From an uncultured Collinsella sp. (GTDB lineage: Bacteria > Actinomycetota > Coriobacteriia > Coriobacteriales > Coriobacteriaceae), in NCBI GenBank assembly GCA_900549555.1, contig UROO01000109.1:1-5896 (forward strand): a DNA stretch of 5,896 nucleotides. The letters run 5' to 3'. Positions 1 to 4,915 of this stretch are shown in pieces. The translations under genes were made by a program, and so were the position numbers. Positions within the stretch are counted from its first letter, which is position 1, and each line of letters opens with the position of its first letter. A model generated the notes under the pieces. That model was not told the DNA's origin and ran no database searches. It saw only the letters and a program-made list of their open reading frames with translations.

Positions 1-49
1 ATCTACACCCTAGAGTTCGTCGGCAGCGTCAGATGTGTATAAGAGACAG
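1..49 (+). other. Nextera/Tn5 sequencing adapter (not genomic)
   Basis: Bases 1-8 are the end of the Illumina P5 primer, 9-16 (CCTAGAGT) an eight-base i5 index, 17-30 the Nextera read-1 tail (TCGTCGGCAGCGTC), and 31-49 the 19-bp Tn5 mosaic end (AGATGTGTATAAGAGACAG). From memory the index matches Nextera XT S516; this was not checked. Genomic sequence starts at base 50. Translation through the mosaic end gives the peptide MYKRQ, which would appear as a false N-terminus on the first gene. Confidence 0.98.
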
Positions 50-1405
50 CGCTTGGGCCGCGTGCTGTCGTTTCCGACCATCTCGAGCATGGATGCCGAG
101 GCGGTGGACTGGCAACCTTTCGACGACCTGCGCGTGTATATGCAGCAGGCCTGGCCGCGCGTGTTCGCGGCGGGCGAGGTCGAGCTTATCGACCATTCGC
201 TATTGGTGACGCTTGCCGGCAGCGATCCGGCTCTTAAGCCCATTATGCTCATGGGCCACATGGACGTGGTCCCCGTGGTGCCGGGTACCGAGGCCGACTG
301 GACGCACGCCCCCTTTAGCGGGCACGTGGACGACACCTACATCTGGGGCCGCGGCGCGATCGACATGAAGGACCAGGTCGCAGGTATTCTCGAGGCTGTC
401 GAGTATGCGCTGGCGCACGGTTGGCAGCACGAGCGCACGCTGCTGCTGGCCTTTGGCCAGGACGAGGAGACAACGCAGTACGGTGCAGGCGCCATCGGCC
501 GCGCGCTCGAGGAGCGCGGCATTGAGCTTGAGTACCTGATCGACGAGGGCGACTACCGCATCGTTTCGGATGCCGAGTACAGCGCGGGCGAGGGTTGGCT
601 CATGCACGCCGACCTGGCTGAGAAGGGCTATGCCGACATTGTGCTCAAGACAAAGAGCGCGGGTGGACATTCTTCCAACCCCTACGGCGGCACGTCGCTC
701 GAGGTGCTCAGCCGTGCCATCACCGCAATCTGCGATATCGAGTGGCCGACGCGCGTGACCGACTTGCTTGCCGCCCAGCTCGTCGAGTTGGGGCTCTACA
801 CGGCCGATGAAATTGCCGCCAACGGGGATGCCATTGTCCGCGATTGCCTCGCCAGCAAAAAGCTCTATCCGCTGGTGACGACCACCTGCGCGCCCACGCA
901 GATCGAGGGTGGCAGCACCGGCGCCAACGTAATGCCACAGGATATGTGGGCCAACATCAACTTCCGCATGCTCGATGGCACGAGCGTGGCCGACGTTGTG
1001 GCGCGCTGCCGTGAGGCGGTTGCCGGGGCGGACCTTGCCGGTCGTGTCGAAGTGGAGCTGGGCCCCGGCAGCTCCGAACCCTCGCCGTCCCCGCGCATCG
1101 GTGGTCCCGGCCTCGAGGCGGTTCGCTCCATCGCCGCCCGCTATTTCCGTGATCCAAAGGGGACGGAGGAAAACGGATCATCTACGACGGGCGGGGCTCC
1201 TGTCAGCATCGTCCCCTCGACCGTGATCGGCGCGACCGACGCTGCCAACTATCAGCGCATTTGCTCCGAGTGCATTCGTTTTTCGGCGTTTGTGGTCGAC
1301 GATGACGAGTGCGAGCGCGGTGTCCACGGCACTAACGAGCGCATTACCCGCCGTGCCTACCTCCAGGGTGTCCGCTTCCTCATCGCCCTGCTCCACACGC
1401 TCTAG
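50..1405 (+). CDS. M20 family metallopeptidase, carboxypeptidase S/PM20D1-like, 5'-partial
   Basis: This is a zinc-dependent M20 hydrolase, 451 residues from the insert start to TAG at 1403-1405. The true start lies off the contig. Counting from the first genomic codon, the family ligands are in order: H70 in GHMDVV, D105 in WGRGAIDMK, E139/E140 in GQDEE (general base and metal ligand), D165 in LIDEGD, and H426 in HGTNERI. H207 in SAGGHSS marks the inserted dimerisation ('lid') domain typical of M20. The WGRGAIDMK and DEG motifs are closer to yeast carboxypeptidase S and PM20D1 than to DapE or ArgE. Family members cleave or form amide bonds of peptides or N-acyl amino acids; the substrate here cannot be read from sequence. 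Relative to the roughly 470-500 residues usual for the group, probably only some tens of N-terminal residues are missing. No signal peptide can be judged. All catalytic residues are present, so the gene looks functional. Confidence 0.9.
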   Translation, partial: RLGRVLSFPTISSMDAEAVDWQPFDDLRVYMQQAWPRVFAAGEVELIDHSLLVTLAGSDPALKPIMLMGHMDVVPVVPGTEADWTHAPFSGHVDDTYIWGRGAIDMKDQVAGILEAVEYALAHGWQHERTLLLAFGQDEETTQYGAGAIGRALEERGIELEYLIDEGDYRIVSDAEYSAGEGWLMHADLAEKGYADIVLKTKSAGGHSSNPYGGTSLEVLSRAITAICDIEWPTRVTDLLAAQLVELGLYTADEIAANGDAIVRDCLASKKLYPLVTTTCAPTQIEGGSTGANVMPQDMWANINFRMLDGTSVADVVARCREAVAGADLAGRVEVELGPGSSEPSPSPRIGGPGLEAVRSIAARYFRDPKGTEENGSSTTGGAPVSIVPSTVIGATDAANYQRICSECIRFSAFVVDDDECERGVHGTNERITRRAYLQGVRFLIALLHTL

Positions 1406-1411
1406 AATGTG

Positions 1412-1432
1412 ACAAAGCGACAGCCCCTTTGT
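1412..1432 (+). repeat. Small hairpin after the M20 gene
   Basis: ACAAAGCGAC (1412-1421) pairs with GCCCCTTTGT (1423-1432) at 8 of 10 positions around one central base. It starts 7 bp after the M20 stop codon and abuts the larger palindrome at 1433-1488. A U-tract is missing, so it is a weak terminator candidate. More likely it belongs to the same REP-like repeat as its neighbour. Confidence 0.45.
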
Positions 1433-1488
1433 TGGCCGTTGGGAACGTTCTTAAACGACTAGTCGTTAAGGAACATACCCAACGGCTA
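1433..1488 (+). repeat. 56-bp imperfect palindrome, REP/MITE-like
   Basis: The sequence is symmetric about the ACT|AGT centre at 1460/1461. Of 28 facing positions, 23 are Watson-Crick pairs, 2 are G-T pairs (1434/1487, 1451/1470) and 3 are mismatches (1453/1468, 1446/1475, 1444/1477). The outer arm is GCCGTTGGG/CCCAACGGC and the inner arm AACGACT/AGTCGTT. The 24 bp at 1439-1462 recur at 2986-3009 with 2 differences, so this belongs to a dispersed family rather than being a one-off terminator. With no protein reading frame of its own, it fits a REP-type element or non-autonomous miniature element. As RNA it would fold into one long rod that might also stabilise or end the M20 transcript. Confidence 0.75.
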
Positions 1489-1696
1489 CGTCCACTCATT
1501 CCGTGCGGGTTATATGCAGGTTTGTCTGCGCACGCTATCATGTATGGGTTAGACCGCAACTATGTACCCCACACGCGAAGGGATGCGCATGTATCTGAAG
1601 ATCGACATGTTCTAGCTGGGCTTACCCCCGCAGTGGCGCCATGCGCCCCATCAACTCTGCCGATTTTCATCTTCACGCATATAAAGGAGTCCTGCC

Positions 1697-2764
1697 ATGC
1701 GCGACAAGCTCGAAAAGATCATCAAGGCCTACGAGGAGCTCGAGAAGAAGCTGTCCGACCCGGCCGTCGCCTCCGACATCAAGGAGTTCACGCGTCTCAA
1801 CAAGGAGTACGCGCACCAGTCCGACCTCATTGCTGCCTCGCGCGAGTACATCGGCGCGCTCGACGACATCGAGGCTGCCAAGGAAATGCTCCACGATACC
1901 ACCGACGCCGATGAGAAGGAGATGCTCCAGATGGACATCTCCGAAAACGAGGCTAAGCTTCCCCAGCTCGAGGAAGACATTAAGTACATGCTTATCCCGA
2001 GCGACCCCAACGACGACAAGAACACCATCGTCGAGATCCGCTCCGCCGCCGGTGGCGACGAGGCGGCCATCTTCGCCGGCGACCTGTACAAGATGTACCA
2101 GCGCTTTTGCGAGTCTCGCGGCTGGAAGACCACCGTGCTCGATTCCAGTCCCAGCGAGGCCGGCGGCTTTAAGTCCATCGAGTTCAAGGTCGAGGGCGAC
2201 CGCGTCTACTCCGTCATGAAGTTCGAGTCCGGCGTGCACCGTGTCCAGCGCGTTCCCAAGACCGAGTCCCAGGGCCGCATCCAGACCTCCACGGCAACCG
2301 TCGCCGTGCTTCCCGAGGCCGAGGAGATTGACGTCCAGATCAACCAGTCCGACCTGCGCATCGATACTTACTGCGCTTCGGGCCCTGGCGGTCAGTGCGT
2401 TAACACCACCTACTCCGCCGTGCGTATCACCCACCTGCCCACCAACACCGTGGTGCAGTCGCAGGAGCAGCGCTCCCAGATCCAGAACCGCGAGGTCTGC
2501 ATGCAGATGCTGCGCGCCCGTCTGTACGAGATGGAGCTCGAGAAGCAGCAGGCTGAGCTCGGTGCCGAGCGCCAGAGTCAGATCGGCCACGGCAACCGTT
2601 CCGAGAAGATCCGTACTTACAACCAGCCCCAGGACCGCGTGACCGATCACCGCATCGGCTTCAACTCCACCTACAACGGCGTTCTTCTGGGCGACCAGCT
2701 CGGCACCGTGATCGAGGCGCTCGCCGCCGCCGAGCGAGCCGAGAAGCTGGCACAAGCCGTTTAG
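1697..2764 (+). CDS. prfA: Peptide chain release factor 1 (RF1)
   Basis: RF1 recognises UAA and UAG in the ribosomal A site and triggers peptidyl-tRNA hydrolysis in the cytoplasm. The 355-residue product has normal family length. An N-terminal helical domain (about 1-95) is followed by the SAAGGDEA segment (116-123), the stop-codon-reading P-x-T motif as PKT (187-189) within HRVQRVPKTESQGR, and the catalytic GGQ (231-233). Then come the AVRITHLPT segment and the RF1-type IRTYNxPQxRVTDHRIG near 305-321. PxT rather than SPF excludes RF2. The ATG start is set by AAAGGAG at 1683-1689, 7 bp upstream. The gene ends in two consecutive in-frame TAG codons (2762-2767), a stop that only RF1 reads. Differences from the common consensus are GGQC where H, S or G is usual, NTTY for NTTD, and NQPQD for NFPQG. 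PrmC, encoded at 3400-4650, would methylate Q233. No convincing promoter was found in the 291 bp upstream. Confidence 0.98.
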   Translation: MRDKLEKIIKAYEELEKKLSDPAVASDIKEFTRLNKEYAHQSDLIAASREYIGALDDIEAAKEMLHDTTDADEKEMLQMDISENEAKLPQLEEDIKYMLIPSDPNDDKNTIVEIRSAAGGDEAAIFAGDLYKMYQRFCESRGWKTTVLDSSPSEAGGFKSIEFKVEGDRVYSVMKFESGVHRVQRVPKTESQGRIQTSTATVAVLPEAEEIDVQINQSDLRIDTYCASGPGGQCVNTTYSAVRITHLPTNTVVQSQEQRSQIQNREVCMQMLRARLYEMELEKQQAELGAERQSQIGHGNRSEKIRTYNQPQDRVTDHRIGFNSTYNGVLLGDQLGTVIEALAAAERAEKLAQAV

Positions 2765-2767
2765 TAG

Positions 2768-2795
2768 GTTACGCGGTTTTACCAAACCGCGTAAC
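2768..2795 (+). terminator. 12-bp perfect hairpin directly after prfA
   Basis: GTTACGCGGTTT (2768-2779) pairs perfectly with AAACCGCGTAAC (2784-2795) around a TACC loop, immediately after the tandem stop codons. No T-run follows (next bases GGCTCG), so it does not meet the rule for an intrinsic terminator. It may instead protect the mRNA 3' end from exonucleases or mark a pause site. Confidence 0.5.
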
Positions 2796-2808
2796 GGCTC
2801 GACGCTGC

Positions 2809-2906
2809 AAACGCCCCTAAGCGGCAATCTGACGTTCAATCGTCGGTCGCGTACCAAAGTACGCTTCCCTCCTCTTTCACGTCACCTTGCTCGCTTAGGG
2901 GCGTTT
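2809..2906 (+). other. 98-nt branched stem-loop: large terminator or small RNA candidate
   Basis: A 15-bp perfect stem (2809-2823 with 2892-2906, arm AAACGCCCCTAAGCG) continues past a bulged T2891 through four more pairs, GCAA (2824-2827) with TTGC (2887-2890). Inside sit two hairpins: 2829-2834/2841-2846 (CTGACG/CGTCGG, with one G-T pair) and 2849-2854/2859-2864 (GCGTAC/GTACGC, CAAA loop). These are followed by an unpaired CU-rich strand, 2865-2886, that includes CCCTCCTCTTTC. The 3' arm ends GGGGCGTTTT, so it could terminate prfA transcripts. A branched 68-nt interior is abnormal for an intrinsic terminator, so it may be a structured small RNA or an element inserted in a terminator loop. 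The structure is plain in the sequence; the function is inferred. Confidence 0.6.
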
Positions 2907-2985
2907 TCGCTGTCCGTCCTCTGCCTGCGGCGTTGCCTTGCTCTGGATGCGGTATGCTCAACCTGCGGCGCCTTAGAGGTGGTCA

Positions 2986-3009
2986 TTGGGGACGTTCTTA
3001 AACGGCTAG
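2986..3009 (+). repeat. Half copy of the REP-like palindrome
   Basis: This 24-bp stretch matches 1439-1462 at 22 of 24 positions, sharing ACGTTCTTAAACG exactly. The second palindromic half is absent: after CTAG the sequence runs GTTGGGCTTATT instead of the mirrored arm. It therefore looks like a decayed or truncated copy, or a single half-site of the family. Confidence 0.65.
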
Positions 3010-3118
3010 GTTGGGCTTATTGCTTTGAGATGTTATTCAATCGTCTTTGATAGACTCTAAGCTGTCTACCTGCTTAAAGCAATTGACGGCATGTAGACGC
3101 TATTGAAAATATTGCTTG
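3010..3118 (+). other. AT-rich non-coding block with mutually exclusive stems
   Basis: GC falls to roughly 37% over 3011-3120, far below the flanking genes, and no reading frame of gene size is present. GTCTA at 3064-3068 can pair with TAGAC at 3051-3055. Alternatively GTCTAC (3064-3069, plus TGC at 3071-3073) can pair with GTAGAC (3093-3098, plus GCA at 3089-3091). A further 8-bp pairing, ATTGCTTT (3019-3026) with AAAGCAAT (3076-3083), reaches into the loop of the second hairpin and would make a pseudoknot. The block sits just before the terminator-like hairpin at 3119-3151, as in an attenuator or riboswitch leader. No known riboswitch consensus was recognised. Confidence 0.35.
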
Positions 3119-3151
3119 AAAAATCGTCCAAGAAGTCGCGGGGCGATTTTT
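3119..3151 (+). terminator. Terminator-like hairpin
   Basis: AAAAATCGTCC (3119-3129) pairs with GGGCGATTTTT (3141-3151) through 11 positions including one G-T pair, around an 11-base loop. The 3' arm ends in five T, as in an intrinsic terminator, and the A-tract on the other arm makes it potentially bidirectional. Because the U-run is paired and the GC core is short, termination is plausible but not certain. It lies about 250 bp before prmC and would separate upstream transcription from prmC. Confidence 0.55.
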
Positions 3152-3169
3152 GACGCGTTGCGCGTCAAG
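3149..3169 (+). repeat. Second hairpin overlapping the terminator tail
   Basis: TTGACGCG (3150-3157) pairs perfectly with CGCGTCAA (3161-3168) around a TTG loop, with one further T-G pair outside. It shares T3149-T3151 with the preceding hairpin, so the two cannot both be fully paired. That competition could weaken or modulate the terminator. The next stretch, 3170-3324, shows no further convincing feature. Confidence 0.5.
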
Positions 3170-3324
3170 TGATGTGGCAAGCGTTTGGTTAGATATTGGT
3201 CAGGTTAGGGGCAACCTTGCCAAAAGCTTGACGAATGCAAATCTAGACGTCGGCGAATGAACACTTTGAGCAAGTCCGGTGCAAAATTCTGGGCTGATTC
3301 TCGATAATCGCCTTCAATCGTCTC

Positions 3325-3351
3325 TTGCCAAGCGCTGGCCTCGCGTACAAT
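3325..3351 (+). promoter_or_regulatory. Putative sigma70-type promoter for prmC
   Basis: TTGCCA (3325-3330) matches TTGACA at 5 of 6 positions, and TACAAT (3346-3351) matches TATAAT at 5 of 6. The 15-bp spacer is shorter than the ideal 17. Transcription would begin near 3358 and give a leader of about 40 nt. If correct, prmC is transcribed independently of prfA, which fits the terminator-like hairpin upstream. Confidence 0.4.
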
Positions 3352-3399
3352 CTGCTCCGACATTCGCGCGCCGCCTGGCGCTTAAGAGGGGAGGACCCC

Positions 3400-4650
3400 A
3401 TGGCAAACGAGATCTGGACCATCAAGCGTTGTCTCGAGTGGACCAAGGAGTACCTGGCCGAGCGCGGCGAGGAACACCCCCGTCTTTCTGCCGAATGGCT
3501 GCTGTGCGCAGCCACGGGTCTGGCGCGCATCGACTTATATATGCGTATGGACGAGACACTCGATGCAGCGCAGCTCGAGACCATGCACGCGGCGGTCGTC
3601 CGTCGCGCCAAGGGCGAGCCGTTGCAGTACATCACCGGCAGCACGCAGTTCCGCATGATCGACGTCGCGTGCGCCCCCGGCGTACTCATTCCGCGTCCCG
3701 AGACTGAGATGCTCGTTGAGGAAGTCCTCAATTATCTGGATGCCGAGGTGCTGAGCCCCGAGGCTGCCATCCGTCAGCGCGCTGAGCTGCCCTGGAACGA
3801 CGAGGTCGAGCAGGCACGCAAAGCCGAAGCCGCATTGGCCGACGAGCGAGCGACGGCCGAGCGCCGTGCCGCCAACCTCACAGCTGCCGACGAGGCGGCG
3901 TTGGGTGGCGATGTGCTGGGCAGTCGCGCCTATGCCGAGGAGCTAGCCGATCGCGAGGCCGAGCAAGCCGCCGAGCAAGCAGCAGAGGCCGAGGCCGAGG
4001 AAACCGCTGAGTCCAAGCTCGACGAATACGGCATTGCCATCGAAGGTGCCGACCAGGAGGCTGCTCTAGTGCAGGATGCCGCTGCGCCTGCCCCAACCGA
4101 GCCCTGCACTGCCCGCGTTCTCGAGGTTGGCTGCGGCACGGGTTGCATCTCGCTTTCCCTTGCCTGGGAGCGCCGCGGCCATGTCACCTGCACTGCTACC
4201 GATATCGAACCGCGTGCCATTGACCTGGCCACCAAAAACCGCGACGCGCTCGGGCTTACGTCCGATGAGGTCGCCTTCAGCCTCACGAACCTGGTGAGCT
4301 CTATCCCCCGCGAGGAATGGGGCACCTTCGACGTGCTCGTCTCCAACCCGCCTTACATTCCGACCGACGTCATGCGCTCGCTACCGCACGAGGTCAAGGA
4401 CTTCGAGCCCGATTTGGCGCTCGAGGGCGGTGCCGACGGCCTCGATATCTTCCGCCGCCTGCTCAACGCGGCGCCCTATATGCTGCGCGTCGGCGGCCTG
4501 TTTGCCTGCGAGCTCTACGAGGGTGCCCTCGACGCCGCCGCCGAGCTCTGCCGCCAGGCGGGTCTCTCGGACGTGCGCATCGTCCGCGACCTCACCGATC
4601 GTCCCCGCATCGTCCGAGCCATCGTCACCGAGCCCAAACAGCGCCAGTAA
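3400..4650 (+). CDS. prmC: Release factor glutamine methyltransferase with a large acidic insertion
   Basis: PrmC (HemK) uses S-adenosylmethionine to methylate the GGQ glutamine of RF1 and RF2, so it acts on the product of prfA encoded upstream. The 416-residue product opens with the helical substrate-binding domain and the conserved GEPLQYITG (72-80) and LIPRPETEMLVEE (96-108). The Rossmann domain follows, with SAM motif I as VLEVGCGTG (240-248) and the catalytic NPPY (316-319). Typical PrmC is about 280 residues. The excess is an insertion at about 111-236 between the PRPETE helix and motif I, where about 10 residues are usual. It is rich in Ala and Glu (about 37 Ala and 32 acidic in 128), with a stretch near 175-205 likely to be helical or coiled-coil. 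The frame stays open and both flanks are canonical, so a frameshift artefact is unlikely. The ATG at 3400 is chosen because GGGGAGG (3388-3394) precedes it by 5 bp; an in-frame TTG at 3325 lacks support and overlaps the putative -35. The gene stops with TAA. Confidence 0.96.
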   Translation: MANEIWTIKRCLEWTKEYLAERGEEHPRLSAEWLLCAATGLARIDLYMRMDETLDAAQLETMHAAVVRRAKGEPLQYITGSTQFRMIDVACAPGVLIPRPETEMLVEEVLNYLDAEVLSPEAAIRQRAELPWNDEVEQARKAEAALADERATAERRAANLTAADEAALGGDVLGSRAYAEELADREAEQAAEQAAEAEAEETAESKLDEYGIAIEGADQEAALVQDAAAPAPTEPCTARVLEVGCGTGCISLSLAWERRGHVTCTATDIEPRAIDLATKNRDALGLTSDEVAFSLTNLVSSIPREEWGTFDVLVSNPPYIPTDVMRSLPHEVKDFEPDLALEGGADGLDIFRRLLNAAPYMLRVGGLFACELYEGALDAAAELCRQAGLSDVRIVRDLTDRPRIVRAIVTEPKQRQ

Positions 4651-4664
4651 TATTTATTAACTGG

Positions 4665-4693
4665 TTAGCAAAAATTATAAAGTAGTTTATAAT
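4665..4693 (+). promoter_or_regulatory. hicAB promoter
   Basis: TTAGCA (4665-4670) lies 17 bp before a perfect TATAAT (4688-4693) in an AT-rich spacer between prmC and hicA. Initiation would fall near 4700, just ahead of the hicA ribosome binding site AAAGAGG (4705-4711), giving a very short leader. This is the best promoter match in the window. Confidence 0.7.
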
Positions 4694-4694
4694 T
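4673..4694. promoter_or_regulatory. Inverted-repeat operator over the hicAB -10
   Basis: AATTATAAA (4673-4681) and TTTATAATT (4686-4694) form a perfect 9-bp inverted repeat with a GTAG centre, spanning the promoter spacer and the whole -10. HicB antitoxins commonly repress their own operon by binding such palindromes, so this is the likely HicB site. Binding there would block RNA polymerase. The repeat is directly visible; its use by HicB is inferred. Confidence 0.55.
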
Positions 4695-4718
4695 AGGACG
4701 GCTGAAAGAGGTCGGCCC

Positions 4719-4904
4719 ATGCAACCTCCTACCTTTCGGGAAATTATTGCCCTACTCAAGCACGATGGATTCGTGAAGGTCGCGCAAGTTGGTAGTCATG
4801 CTAAGTATGTTTCTGGTGACCGTGTTGTCACCGTGAACGGCTCTGGTGGTGATCGACCGAAGAAGGGCACGTGGGCAAGTATTCGTCGCCAAGCTGGATG
4901 GTAG
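4719..4904 (+). CDS. hicA: HicA-family mRNA interferase toxin
   Basis: HicA toxins are small double-stranded-RNA-binding-fold ribonucleases that cleave mRNA and stall growth when not bound by HicB. The 61-residue product has the family length and pattern: an N-terminal helix (FREIIALLKHDGF, 6-18), then the catalytic H27 in VGSHAKY, a beta-strand with VVTVN, and the C-terminal GTWASIRRQAG (50-60) that usually reads GTLxxIxRQAG. The ATG start is supported by AAAGAGG 7 bp upstream. It ends in TAG, 11 bp before hicB, so the two are co-transcribed. GC content is about 53%, lower than the surrounding housekeeping genes, which agrees with acquisition by transfer. All expected active-site residues are present. 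Confidence 0.92.
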   Translation: MQPPTFREIIALLKHDGFVKVAQVGSHAKYVSGDRVVTVNGSGGDRPKKGTWASIRRQAGW

Positions 4905-4915
4905 TTGGAGGCAAA

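Noticed and set aside
1635..1647. GGCGC-CAT-GCGCC mini hairpin upstream of prfA
   Set aside because: Only 5 bp with a 3-base loop in GC-rich DNA; no support as a regulatory site.
1429..1914. 161-codon + strand frame running through the palindrome into prfA
   Set aside because: It begins at a weak start inside the repeat, has no ribosome binding site, and overlaps prfA in another frame over more than 200 bp with no recognisable motif.
1673..2857. 394-codon open frame on the - strand opposite prfA, with a TTG start about 11 bp after a GGAGGG sequence
   Set aside because: It mirrors prfA codon by codon, has a Leu/Val/Gly/Asp-rich composition without any domain, and its 'ribosome binding site' is the complement of the CU-rich strand of the RNA structure. 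GC-rich third positions keep the antisense frame open.
3325..3399. N-terminal extension of PrmC from an in-frame TTG at 3325
   Set aside because: The family motifs start after the ATG at 3400, which has a strong GGGGAGG site. The TTG has none, and it coincides with the putative -35 element.
3243..3731. Open frame on the - strand over the prmC upstream region
   Set aside because: It spans the prmC start and promoter region antisense and shows no domain; composition is Ser/Arg-rich as expected of a shadow frame.
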